A stretch of 64,000 nucleotides of DNA from Catenulispora sp. EB89 (GTDB lineage Bacteria; Actinomycetota; Actinomycetes; Streptomycetales; Catenulisporaceae): NCBI RefSeq assembly GCF_041261445.1, contig NZ_JBGCCU010000008.1, forward strand, positions 388,666 to 452,665. Reading direction: 5' to 3'. The translations under genes were made by a program, and so were the position numbers. The notes under the pieces were generated by a model that had not been told where the DNA came from, did no database searches, and saw only the letters and a list, made by a program, of their open reading frames with translations. Below, in pieces: positions 46,367 to 55,031 of this stretch (the stretch's first letter is position 1; every line of letters starts with the position of its first letter).

Positions 46367-47335
46367 TCACGCTCCCGAGCCCGCGACCGCGCGGCTGAAA
46401 GCCCGCCGGTACGCCGTCGGCGTCGTGTTCAGCGCGCGCCGGAAGTGCAGGCGCAGGTTGGCGGCCGAGCCCAGGCCGCAGTCGTGCGCGACCAGGTCGA
46501 TGGAGTGGTCGGTGGTCTCCAGCAGCTCGCGGGCCAGGCTCAGGCGCGCGCCGACCAGCCACTGCAGCGGCGTCGTGCCTGTCTCCTCGACGAAGCGGCG
46601 GAGGAACGAGCGCTCGGACATGGCGGCGTGCCCCGCGAGGCGTGTGACGCTCAGCGGCTCGTCGAGGTGCTCCAGGGCCCACGCTCGGGTGTCCGCGAGC
46701 CCTGTGTCGCCGGCGTCCGCGACGGGTGCGGGTACGTACTGCGCCTGGCCGCCCTCGCGGTGCGGGGCGGCGACCATGCGGCGGGCGATCTCGTTGGCCA
46801 CGCCGGCGCCGAGATCCCGGCGCACGATGTGCAGGCACAGGTCGATGCCGCAGCACACCCCGGCCGACGTGAGGATGTCGCCCTCGTCGACGTAGAGCAC
46901 GTCGCGCTCCACGTGCACGGCCGGGTAGCGCTCCTCGAGCTCGTCAGTGTGCTGCCAGTGCGTGGTGGCGTGCAGCCCGTCGAGCAGGCCGACCTCGGCC
47001 AGGGCGAATGCGCCAGTGCAGATCGACACCACCCGGCGGCCCCGGTCGCGGGCCGTGGCCAGCGCCTCGGCGACCGCCGGGGGCAACGGCTCGCGCGGCG
47101 CCCCGGGCTCCGGGTCGAAGCCCGGCACGATCACCGTGTCGGCCGCGGCCAGCACATCGAGTCCGCCGGCGACCGCCACGGCGAGGCCGCCGGCGCCCGA
47201 GACGGAACTGGCCGGCCCGCAGACCGAGACCTGGTAGGCGTTCTGTGCGCGCGAGCCGAAGACCTGAAGCGGGATGGCGAGGTCGAGCGGGGCCATCCCG
47301 TCCAGTGCCAGCACGGCGACTCGGTGGAGGACCAT
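46367..47335 (-). CDS. GlxA-family AraC-type regulator
   Basis: A 322-aa protein: an N-terminal DJ-1/PfpI-like domain with its cysteine elbow (VVSICTGAFALAEVGLLDG) and a C-terminal AraC HTH pair (LDEPLSVTRLAGHAAMSERSFLRRFVEETGTTPLQWL, LVAHDCGLGSAANLRLHFRRALNTTPTAYRRAF). GlxA proteins activate genes in response to amino-compound or carbonyl stress. The MFS gene on the other side of a 70-base intergenic region is the probable target. Confidence 0.9.
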   Translation of the reverse strand: MVLHRVAVLALDGMAPLDLAIPLQVFGSRAQNAYQVSVCGPASSVSGAGGLAVAVAGGLDVLAAADTVIVPGFDPEPGAPREPLPPAVAEALATARDRGRRVVSICTGAFALAEVGLLDGLHATTHWQHTDELEERYPAVHVERDVLYVDEGDILTSAGVCCGIDLCLHIVRRDLGAGVANEIARRMVAAPHREGGQAQYVPAPVADAGDTGLADTRAWALEHLDEPLSVTRLAGHAAMSERSFLRRFVEETGTTPLQWLVGARLSLARELLETTDHSIDLVAHDCGLGSAANLRLHFRRALNTTPTAYRRAFSRAVAGSGA

Positions 47336-47405
47336 GGCGGTATTCTAACGAAGATAGGCACTTCTGCCACTCGTGGGGATCTGCCGACGTCAGCAGGCTA
47401 GAAGC

Positions 47406-48713
47406 GTGACCTCTTCCATCGAACAACGCGCTGAAAGCAAGGCTGAAAGCGCGACTGAAAACCTTGTACGGCCCGCAAGTCGTCCCAGCACTGGCCCCAG
47501 CCCCGGCCTCGCCACCGGCACCGGCACTGGCACTGGCACAGGCACAGGCACAGGCACCCTGATCCTGCTGGCCTCGATCGTCGTCTCGTTCCTCGCCGCC
47601 TCCAGCGCCCCGACCCCGCTCTACGCGACCTACGCGGCGGAATGGCACTTCTCACCGATCACCACCACCATCGTCTTCGGCATCTACGCGATCGCCGTCC
47701 TCCTCTCCCTCCTCATCGCCGGCCGCCTGTCCGACCACATCGGCCGCCGTCCCGTCCTCCTCGCGGCACTCGCGCTCCAAATCGCCGCCGCGCTCGTCCT
47801 CACCACGGCCGGAGGCGTCGGAACGCTCCTGCTCGGCCGCGTCCTCCAAGGCATCGCCACCGGCGGCGCCATCGGCGCGTTGGGAGCGGCGATGCTCGAC
47901 GTCGACCGCGGCCGCGGCACCCTCGCCAACGCCGCCGCGCCCGGCATCGGCACCGGAGTCGGGGCGCTGCTGTCCGGATGGCTCGTCCAGTACGCTCCGG
48001 CGCCGACGCACCTGGTGTACCTGGTCCTCGTCACCGTGTTCGTGGTGCAGGGCGTGGCGGTGGTGCGGATGCCGGAGACCGTCAGTCGCAAGCCCGGCGC
48101 ACGCGCGGCGCTCCGCCCGGAACTGGCCGTGCCCTCCGGCCTGCGCGGCCCCGTCCTCGCGGCGGCGCCGATCCTGTTCGCCGTCTGGGCGCTCGCCGGC
48201 TTCTACGGATCGCTCGGTCCGGCCCTCGCCCGGCACCTGTCCGGTTCGACCTCGACCGTCGTGGCAGGCCTCGGCCTGTTCCTGCTCGCGGTGACCGGGT
48301 CGCTGTCCGCGCTCGTCCTCGACCGCACGCCGCCACGCCGGGTCATGGTGCTGGGCATCGCGGTCCTCGCGGTCTCGGCGGTGGCCACGCTGGTCGCGAT
48401 CAGCAGCGGCTCGACGCTCGGCTTCTTCGGCAGCACGCTGGTCGCCGGCCTCGGATTCGGCGCCGGCTTCCAGGGCGGCATCCGCACGGTCGTCCTGCGC
48501 GCGGCGCCGCACGAGCGATCCGGCGTGCTGTCCGTCCTCTACATCATCTGCTACCTCGGTATGGCAGTACCCTCAGTCGTCGCCGGGGTGCTCGTCGTCC
48601 ACGGCGGAGGACTCATCGACACCGCGCGCGGGTACGCCGTGTTCATTCTCGTGCTCTCGGCGGCGGCGCTCGCCGGATTGGTGATGACGGACAAGGCAGC
48701 CTCCCAAAAATAG
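47406..48713 (+). CDS. MFS transporter
   Basis: About 435 aa with roughly 12 hydrophobic segments. Motif A reads GRLSDHIGRRPVLL. The N-terminus before TM1 has an unusual (Gly-Thr)n run, encoded by GGCACN repeats at 47514-47560, that could vary in length. The GTG at 47406 is the chosen start; a GTG at 47373 is possible. Divergent from the GlxA regulator, so probably an efflux pump under its control. Confidence 0.85.
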   Translation: MTSSIEQRAESKAESATENLVRPASRPSTGPSPGLATGTGTGTGTGTGTGTLILLASIVVSFLAASSAPTPLYATYAAEWHFSPITTTIVFGIYAIAVLLSLLIAGRLSDHIGRRPVLLAALALQIAAALVLTTAGGVGTLLLGRVLQGIATGGAIGALGAAMLDVDRGRGTLANAAAPGIGTGVGALLSGWLVQYAPAPTHLVYLVLVTVFVVQGVAVVRMPETVSRKPGARAALRPELAVPSGLRGPVLAAAPILFAVWALAGFYGSLGPALARHLSGSTSTVVAGLGLFLLAVTGSLSALVLDRTPPRRVMVLGIAVLAVSAVATLVAISSGSTLGFFGSTLVAGLGFGAGFQGGIRTVVLRAAPHERSGVLSVLYIICYLGMAVPSVVAGVLVVHGGGLIDTARGYAVFILVLSAAALAGLVMTDKAASQK

Positions 48714-48847
48714 GCTCTCACCTGGTTGGTTTCCAAAGGGAAGCTGTGGACCTTGCAGGTAAGTACATCTCTGGAGATAGCTTCATTCCTGGTCGGTGGA
48801 AACGCCGGAAGAACCCTTTCCCAGGTATGCATTCAAGGAGATGACCC

Positions 48848-49816
48848 ATGTCCGAAACGACGATGCGCGCGATCGTCCAGGACGAGTTCGGCGGCCCCGA
48901 GGTCCTGAAGCTCGTCCGGATCCCCAAGCCCGAGCCGCTGCCGACCGAGGTGTTGGTGCGGGTCCACGCCGCCGGCATCAACCCCGTCGACTGGAAGACC
49001 CGCGCGGGCAGCGGCATGGCCGGGGTGCTCGGCGCGCCTCCGTTCGTGCTCGGCTGGGACGTCTCCGGCGTGGTCGAGGCCGTCGGCTTCGGTGTGACGA
49101 CGCTGGAGGTCGGCGACGAGGTGTACGGCATGCCGTGGTTCCCGCGCGCGGCCAACGGCTACAGCGAGTACGTCACCGCGCCGGCCCGGCAGTTCGCGCG
49201 CAAGCCGGAGACCGCGACCCACGAGCAGGCCGCCGCCGTGCCGCTGGCCGCGCTGACCGCGTGGCAGGCGCTGGTGGACACCGCGAAGGTGCAGGCCGGG
49301 CAGCGCGTGCTCGTGCACGCCGCGGCCGGCGGTGTCGGGCACTTCGCCGTGCAGCTCGCCAAGCACGCCGGCGCGCACGTCGTCGCGACCGCCAGCGCCG
49401 GCCGGCACGAGTGGCTGCGGGAAATCGGGGCCGATGAGGTGATCGACTACACCGCGGTCCGCTTCGAGGACGCGGTGCAGGATCTCGACGTCGTCATCGA
49501 TCTCGTCGGCGACGCCCACGACAAGACGTCGCTGCGCTCGGTGCAGACGCTGCGGCCCGGCGGGCTGCTCGTCGCCATCCCGGCCGGTGTCTCGCCGGAG
49601 CTGGCCGAGGCCGCTGCCGAGCGCGGCGTGCGCGTCACGCCGTTCCTGGTCGAGCCGGACGGACCGGCGCTGGCCGCGATCGCCGGGCTCATCGACGCCG
49701 GTCACGTCGCGGTCGAGGTCGAGGCGGTGTTCCCGCTGGAGCAGGCCGGCGAGGCGCACGTCCGGGGCGAGGCGGGGCGCTCGCGGGGCAAGCTCGTTCT
49801 GCGTATCGCGGGCTGA
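48848..49816 (+). CDS. NADP-dependent zinc-less oxidoreductase (quinone reductase type)
   Basis: A 322-aa MDR-superfamily protein. GroES-like front (VLVRVHAAGINPVDWKTRAG), Rossmann motif VHAAAGGVGHFAVQLAKHAGA and the DLVGDAHDK segment are typical of quinone oxidoreductase and enone reductases. The zinc-ligand cysteines are missing. AAGGAG before ATG at 48848. It is read with the NIPSNAP gene 81 bases on. Confidence 0.9.
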   Translation: MSETTMRAIVQDEFGGPEVLKLVRIPKPEPLPTEVLVRVHAAGINPVDWKTRAGSGMAGVLGAPPFVLGWDVSGVVEAVGFGVTTLEVGDEVYGMPWFPRAANGYSEYVTAPARQFARKPETATHEQAAAVPLAALTAWQALVDTAKVQAGQRVLVHAAAGGVGHFAVQLAKHAGAHVVATASAGRHEWLREIGADEVIDYTAVRFEDAVQDLDVVIDLVGDAHDKTSLRSVQTLRPGGLLVAIPAGVSPELAEAAAERGVRVTPFLVEPDGPALAAIAGLIDAGHVAVEVEAVFPLEQAGEAHVRGEAGRSRGKLVLRIAG

Positions 49817-49826
49817 CTCGGAATCA

Positions 49827-49890
49827 GAACACAGAGAACAGAACGTAGAGAACAGAACACAGAACACAGAGAACAGAGAACAGAGAGAAG
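49827..49890. repeat. Low-complexity AGAACACAGAGAACAG-type repeats
   Basis: A purine-rich run of AGAACACAGAGAACAG-type units between the oxidoreductase and NIPSNAP genes. It also leads into the GAGAAG ribosome site. Confidence 0.7.
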
Positions 49891-49897
49891 AACCCTG

Positions 49898-50218
49898 ATG
49901 TTCTACGAGATCCGCCGCTATCAGGTCCAGCCCGGCCGTCGCGATGAGTGGGTGCGCTACATGGAGGACGTGGTCATGCCCTTCCAGCAGTCGAAGGGCA
50001 TGACGGTCACCGCCTCGTTCATCGACGAGGAGGACGACGACGGCTACGTCTGGATCCGGCGCTTCGAGGACGAGGCTGAGCGGGAAGCGCTCTATGCCGC
50101 TGTGTACGACAGCGACGGATGGAAGGACGACATCGGCCCGGCGGTGCACAAGCTGCTGATCGTCGAGAAGTCCGTGGTCACCCGCGTTGTTCCGACCCCC
50201 GCCTCGCCTTTGCGATGA
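49898..50218 (+). CDS. NIPSNAP family protein
   Basis: A 106-aa protein with the dimeric ferredoxin-like NIPSNAP pattern: MFYEIRRYQVQPGRRDEWVRYMEDVVMPFQQSKGM and YVWIRRFEDEAEREALYAAVY. Members are found in aromatic and other catabolic operons; the role is unknown. The 3' end overlaps the convergent XRE gene by 41 bases. Confidence 0.85.
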   Translation: MFYEIRRYQVQPGRRDEWVRYMEDVVMPFQQSKGMTVTASFIDEEDDDGYVWIRRFEDEAEREALYAAVYDSDGWKDDIGPAVHKLLIVEKSVVTRVVPTPASPLR

Positions 50219-51035
50219 GGTCCAACGCCGACTGGCTCGCGTCGTCGGCGGCGCGGTAGATCACCAGCAGTTGTTCCGGATCCTGAAGCGGCGTCAGCGT
50301 TTCGAAGTCCACGGTGAGCGGGCCGACCTCGGGGTGCCGGATCACCTTGCGTCCGCGGCCGTTGAGTCTGACGTCGCCTTCGTTCCAGAGGCGCGCGAAT
50401 TCCTCGTCGCCGGTGATGAACTCGGCGATGAGGTCGGTCAGCGCCTCGTCCTCCGGATGCGCGGCCCACGCGGTGCGCAGGTGAGCGACGCCTTCGCGGA
50501 CCACGTGTTCGCGGTCGACGTAGAACTCGCGGGTCCGCGGGTGCATCAGGCACAGCCACATCGCATTGCGCTGCGACGGCGGCAGGGCGTCGAAGTCCAG
50601 CAGCAGCCCGGCCATCTCGCTGTTCCACGCCAGGATGTCGTAGCGGTGGTTCATCACCATCGCAGGCAGTGGCGCGAGGTCGGCGACCAGCCGGGCCAGC
50701 GACGGCTCGGCGGTGGTGGCGAGCTTGTCGGGGTCGCGGGGGCGTTGCTGGGTCAGCCCGAAGAGGTAGGCGCGCTCTTCGGGGCCCAGGCGCAGCGCGC
50801 TGGCCAGGGCCTCCACGACGTCCGCCGAGGGCCGCAGGCCGCGGGCCTGTTCTAGGCGCACGATGTAGTCGACGCTGATCCCGGCCAGTTCGGCGACCTC
50901 CTCGCGGCGCAGGCCCGGGGTGCGGCGGGCCTGGCGGCGTGCTGGGAGGCCGAAGTCCTGCGGATCCAGGCGTTCGCGCCGGGTCCGCAGGAAGGCGGCC
51001 AGCTCCTGGGTCACGTCCACGGTGCTGGTGATCAT
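50178..51035 (-). CDS. XRE-family regulator with MmyB-like ligand domain
   Basis: A 285-aa regulator. The HTH (LAAFLRTRRERLDPQDFGLPA, RREEVAELAGISVDYIVRLEQARGLRPSADVVEALASAL) is followed by an MmyB/PAS-like domain (VMNHRYDILAWNSEMAGLLLDF, FYVDREHVV). Such proteins often repress a divergent redox gene, here the aldo/keto reductase at 51192. Three 15-bp tandem repeats lie in the shared intergenic region. Confidence 0.9.
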   Translation of the reverse strand: MITSTVDVTQELAAFLRTRRERLDPQDFGLPARRQARRTPGLRREEVAELAGISVDYIVRLEQARGLRPSADVVEALASALRLGPEERAYLFGLTQQRPRDPDKLATTAEPSLARLVADLAPLPAMVMNHRYDILAWNSEMAGLLLDFDALPPSQRNAMWLCLMHPRTREFYVDREHVVREGVAHLRTAWAAHPEDEALTDLIAEFITGDEEFARLWNEGDVRLNGRGRKVIRHPEVGPLTVDFETLTPLQDPEQLLVIYRAADDASQSALDLIAKARRGSEQRG

Positions 51036-51135
51036 GGGTGGTTCCAACAGGCTGGGTAGGACTCGTGTTCCCAGGAAGGCGCTTCCCTTACCGCCGGTTC
51101 GGCGTCGTCGCAGGCTGGTGCTCGACAACGATCAC

Positions 51136-51180
51136 GACGATCGCGAGTACGACGATCACGAGTACGACGATCACGAGCAC
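51136..51180. repeat. Three 15-bp direct repeats in a divergent promoter
   Basis: GACGATCACGAGTAC and two close variants repeat head to tail, ending 12 bases before the aldo/keto reductase start. Possible binding array for the divergent XRE regulator. Confidence 0.65.
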
Positions 51181-51191
51181 TGGAGGACACG

Positions 51192-52256
51192 ATGTCGCTC
51201 ACCCTCGACACGTACCGGCTGCTGGGCCGCTCCGGGCTGCGGGTGTCCCCGCTGGCCCTGGGCACGGCGACCTTCGGCACCGAGTGGGGCTGGGGCGCGG
51301 AGGAGGACGACGCCCGCACGTTGTTCGACACGTACGTCGAGCGCGGCGGCAACTTCATCGACACCGCCGCCACGTACACCGGCGGCACCGCCGAGCGCAT
51401 GGTCGGCGCGTTCGCCCGCGACCGCCGCGAGAGCCTGGTGCTGGCGACGAAGTACACGACGTCGCGCCGTCCCGGGGACCCGAACTCCGGCGGCGCGCAC
51501 CGCAAGAACCTGTTCGCCTCGGTGGAGACCAGCCTGCGGCGGCTGGAGACGGACTACATCGACGTGCTCTTCCTGCACGTGTGGGACTTCACGACCCCGG
51601 TCGAGGAGATCCTGCGCGGCCTGGACGACCTGGTCCGGCAAGGCAAGGTGCTGTACGTGGCGATGTCCAACGCCCCGGCGTGGGAGATCTCGCGGATGCA
51701 GGCGATCGCCGATCTGCGCGGCTGGTCGCCACTGGTCGCACTGCAGATCGAGTACAGCCTCATCAACCGCGGCGCCGACCGCGACCTGATCCCGATGGCG
51801 CGCGCCATGGGGCTCGGGGTGACGCCGTTCTCGGCGCTGGGCGGCGGCGTGCTCACCGGCAAGTACAGCCGCGCCGACCTGGCCCCCGCCGACGCCGCCC
51901 CCGGCGAGAGCAATCGGAAGAGCTTCAACGCCGCGCTGGGGATGGTCACCGAGCGCACCCTCGCCATCGCCGACGCGGTGCGCGAGACCGCGGCGGAGGC
52001 GGGGCACACGGCGGCGCAGGTCGCGCTGGCGTGGACGTTGCGGAATCCGGCGGTGACGGCGCCGGTCATCGGGGCGCGCACGCCGGAGCAACTGGTGGCG
52101 AATCTGGGGGCGCTGGATGTCGAGTTCACGGCCGAGCAGCTGGCGCGGCTGGAGGCGGTGAGCGCGATCGAGCTCGGGTACCCGCATGATGTGCTGGCCG
52201 GGGAGCATTTGCGGACGGTGACGACGGGTGGGCTGACCATCGAGGCTCGCCGCTGA
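51192..52256 (+). CDS. Aldo/keto reductase
   Basis: A 354-aa TIM-barrel reductase. FIDTA (Asp), AATYTGG (Tyr), LATKYT (Lys) and LFLHVWD (His) give the tetrad; GALGGGVLTGKY-like and APVIGARTPEQL segments are typical of the voltage-gated K+ channel beta-like/YhdN group that reduces carbonyls with NADPH. Probably regulated by the divergent XRE gene. Confidence 0.9.
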   Translation: MSLTLDTYRLLGRSGLRVSPLALGTATFGTEWGWGAEEDDARTLFDTYVERGGNFIDTAATYTGGTAERMVGAFARDRRESLVLATKYTTSRRPGDPNSGGAHRKNLFASVETSLRRLETDYIDVLFLHVWDFTTPVEEILRGLDDLVRQGKVLYVAMSNAPAWEISRMQAIADLRGWSPLVALQIEYSLINRGADRDLIPMARAMGLGVTPFSALGGGVLTGKYSRADLAPADAAPGESNRKSFNAALGMVTERTLAIADAVRETAAEAGHTAAQVALAWTLRNPAVTAPVIGARTPEQLVANLGALDVEFTAEQLARLEAVSAIELGYPHDVLAGEHLRTVTTGGLTIEARR

Positions 52257-52322
52257 CTGGCTGAGGCACAGGCGGACATCCGGACAGCGGCACAGCCGGG
52301 CGTCGAGCGCTGCGCCGGCCCT

Positions 52323-52650
52323 CGGCTCGGTGGTGGCCGGGGCAGTGCGACTATCGGAGCCCGCTGTACAGTCGGGCGCCGAGGCTCGCGCCGAGATGTC
52401 GGCTCGGTAGTGCCGGGGGAGCGGTCTGGCATCGACCCGACTACCGTGCCAGCCGCACAGTCGGGCGCCGAGGTTCGCGCCGAGATGTCGCCTCGGCAGT
52501 GCCGGGGGAGCGCTGGCGTCGACCTGACTACCGTGCCAGCCGCAAAGTCGGGTGCTGAGGCCCGTGCTTGGACCTCGACTCGACTATCGAAGCGCGGCGC
52601 ATAGTCGAGTGCCGAGGCTCGTGCTGGGACCTCGGCTCGGCAGCGCTGGC
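52323..52650. repeat. Tandem hairpin-bearing repeats between convergent genes
   Basis: Five imperfect units beginning CGGCTCGG (52323, 52400, 52489, 52576, 52633), 57-89 bases apart. Several enclose hairpins, for example CGACTAT...ATAGTCG near 52580-52608. They lie between the convergent reductase and ArsR genes, suiting a terminator array. No gene fits this stretch. Confidence 0.65.
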
Positions 52651-52670
52651 GTCAGCCTGATCGCCAGCGC

Positions 52671-53669
52671 TCAGCCGTTCGTCGCGGCGACCAACGCATC
52701 CCCGATCGCGGTCCGCGCGTACAGCACCACCCGGCCGTCGCGGGCTCGGTGCACGAGGCCGGCGCGTCGGAGGACCGCCAGGTGGTCGCCGACGGCGCCG
52801 GTTGTCATGCTCAGGGAGCGTGCCAGGTGGGTGGTGCCGGCGGGGCTCGACAGGGCGGTGAGGATGAGGGCGCGGCTGCGGCCCAGGAGGTCTGTCAGGG
52901 CTCCGGGTGTTCGGGGTTCGGGGGTTTCCCAGAGTGCTGCGATGCCTCGGGCCGGGTAGATCAGGGTCTTGGGCCAGTCGCCGGAGGTGTGCGCTGCGGC
53001 GTGGGGCCAGATGTAGGCCGAGGGGACCAGTAGCAGGCCGTGCCCGTTCAGGGGGATGACCTGCGGCTCGGCCGAGATGCCGGACACCTCGATGCCGTCG
53101 TCGTGCCAGCGCAGGGCGGTGTGCAGGTCCGCGATGGCCGCGCTCCATCCGGCGCGGCCGAGGACGCCCGCGCGGTGCACGACGTCGCGCTCGCAGATCG
53201 CGCGGAGTTGCAGCCAGTCCGGGGCGACCAGCACGCGCCAGGCCTGGTCCAGCGCCTCGGCCAGGCGTGCGATCACATCGGGGGCGTCGAGCCGGGTGCG
53301 CATTCGAGGATCGGTGGCGGCGGTGGCGGTGGCGGGTTGTGCGGCCAGGCAGTACGCGATCTCGGCGCGCGCCAGGGGTAGGGGCGTCGCACGGATCACC
53401 GCGAGGTCGTCGTCCCAGGTCTGGGTCAGCCCGGCGGGAGGGGGCGCGACGAAGTCCGCGCCGATCCGGTCCGACTGTAGCGCCAGGACCATGTCGAGGT
53501 CGGTCTCGCGCCGCAGGCTCTCGAAGGTCGAGCGCAGCCGGGACGCTGAAGATGTCGGCAGTCTTCCGCCGCCCGCAAGCAGCCGCAGCAGCGAGTCGAG
53601 CTCGAACGCCGGGGAGATGGCGAAGCGGCTGTGGAGCAGGTCCTCGGTGCCGACCTCGAAGCGGATCAC
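52671..53669 (-). CDS. ArsR/DUF5937-type winged-helix regulator
   Basis: A 332-aa protein. The first part (MIRFEVGTEDLLHSRFAISPAFEL...) matches the DUF5937 region common in actinobacterial ArsR-like regulators. The C-terminal winged HTH is GTTHLARSLSMTTGAVGDHLAVLRRAGLVHRARDGRVVLY. No metal-binding Cys cluster is seen, so it may sense something other than metals. The start lies 88 bases from the start of the divergent MFS gene, its likely target. Confidence 0.85.
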   Translation of the reverse strand: MIRFEVGTEDLLHSRFAISPAFELDSLLRLLAGGGRLPTSSASRLRSTFESLRRETDLDMVLALQSDRIGADFVAPPPAGLTQTWDDDLAVIRATPLPLARAEIAYCLAAQPATATAATDPRMRTRLDAPDVIARLAEALDQAWRVLVAPDWLQLRAICERDVVHRAGVLGRAGWSAAIADLHTALRWHDDGIEVSGISAEPQVIPLNGHGLLLVPSAYIWPHAAAHTSGDWPKTLIYPARGIAALWETPEPRTPGALTDLLGRSRALILTALSSPAGTTHLARSLSMTTGAVGDHLAVLRRAGLVHRARDGRVVLYARTAIGDALVAATNG

Positions 53670-53756
53670 AGGACCAGGCTACGTCTCCGGCGTGCATATT
53701 TACGTCCAGGGACGAATCTCTCGCTCCGTGGCGCGCGGCCAGGCCAGTCTGCCGAT

Positions 53757-55031
53757 ATGGAAGCCGCCGCAGCCACAGCCACCACCGCCCCAACCCCCGC
53801 AACGCACCACCACACCACCTACCGCGAAGTCCTGGCCCAGCCGCAGTTCCGCCTCCTCTTCTCAACCCGCGTGCTCGGCATCAGCGCCGAAACCCTGCGC
53901 ATCACCACACTGTCCGTCCTCATCTTCAGAGCCTCACACTCCCCACTCCTCAGCGCCCTCGCCTTCGGCGTCGGCTTCCTCCCGCAGCTCCCGGGCTCAA
54001 TGCTGCTCGGCGCCCTGGCCGACCGCCTCCGCCCCCGCCCGCTCCTCACCGCCGGCTTCCTGCTCCAGTGCGCCGCTGCGGCGCTCCTGGGCCTGGTGCG
54101 GATGCCGACGGCTGCGGCGCTCGGCGTGGTCGCCGCCGTCGCCGTCCTGACGCCGGTCTTCGGCGGCGCGACGAGCCGCCTGGCCTCCGACCTGCTCACT
54201 GGCGACGCCTACGTCCTGGGCCGCTCGCTGATGAATATGGCCTCCTCGGGCGCGCAACTGGTCGCCCTGGCCGTCGGCGGCGCCGTCATCGCGGCGCTGG
54301 GCACCGGCCAGGCGCTGGTCGTGGCCGCGGTCCTGAACGCCGCCTGCGCGGCCGCCATCCGGCTCCGCCTGCCCGACCTGCCGGCCCCGGGTAGCCCGCC
54401 CGGCGCAGTCCTGTCGGCCAGCTGGTCCGGCGCCGGGCGCCTGATGCGCGACCGGACGGTGCGCCGCCTGTCGCTGGCCCAGTGGCTGCCGTGCGGCTTC
54501 GTCGCCGGAGCCGAGAGCCTGGTCGTCTCCTACGCGGGCCAGCGGGGCTTCGCGGTCGGGACCTACGGTCTGCTGATGGCGTGCGGTCCCACCGGAATGC
54601 TGCTCGGCGATCTCGTCGTCGGACGCCTGCTGCGCCCGAGTGCGCGCGAGGCGCTCGTCGTCCCGCTGGTCGCCGTGATGGGACTGCCGCTGCTCGGCCT
54701 CGCCGCCGATCCGTCCGCGGTCGTCTGTGCTCTGCTTCTCCTCACCTCGACGACAGGCTTCTCCTACGCGATCGGCCTGCAACGCCCCTTCCTGGAAGCG
54801 CTGCCGCCCGGCAACCAGGGCCAGGCCTTCGGCCTGCTGAGCTCCGGACTCATGACGCTCCAAGGGCTGGGGCCGGTGCTGGTCGGCGCGGTCGCGAGCC
54901 TGGCCGGCACCGGCCGGGCCATGGCTGTCGCCGGGGGAGCGACGGTACTCACCGCGGGATGGATGGCAAGCTGGCGGCGCTCTTCTAGTCGGTCGTCGAG
55001 GCGGTCCCAGGCTCTCCGGCGCGGCTGGTGA
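53757..55031 (+). CDS. MFS transporter
   Basis: About 424 aa with about 12 hydrophobic segments after a His- and Thr-rich N-terminal tail (HHHTTYREVLAQPQFRLLF). GALADRLRPRP is motif A-like. The start ATG at 53757 shows no strong ribosome site. The 3' end overlaps the convergent ABC gene by 47 bases. Divergent from the ArsR-like gene, so an efflux pump is likely. Confidence 0.85.
   Translation: MEAAAATATTAPTPATHHHTTYREVLAQPQFRLLFSTRVLGISAETLRITTLSVLIFRASHSPLLSALAFGVGFLPQLPGSMLLGALADRLRPRPLLTAGFLLQCAAAALLGLVRMPTAAALGVVAAVAVLTPVFGGATSRLASDLLTGDAYVLGRSLMNMASSGAQLVALAVGGAVIAALGTGQALVVAAVLNAACAAAIRLRLPDLPAPGSPPGAVLSASWSGAGRLMRDRTVRRLSLAQWLPCGFVAGAESLVVSYAGQRGFAVGTYGLLMACGPTGMLLGDLVVGRLLRPSAREALVVPLVAVMGLPLLGLAADPSAVVCALLLLTSTTGFSYAIGLQRPFLEALPPGNQGQAFGLLSSGLMTLQGLGPVLVGAVASLAGTGRAMAVAGGATVLTAGWMASWRRSSSRSSRRSQALRRGW

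Noticed and set aside
48767..48778. ATCTC-TG-GAGAT palindrome before the oxidoreductase gene
   Set aside because: Short, no adjacent regulator and no second copy; could be chance.
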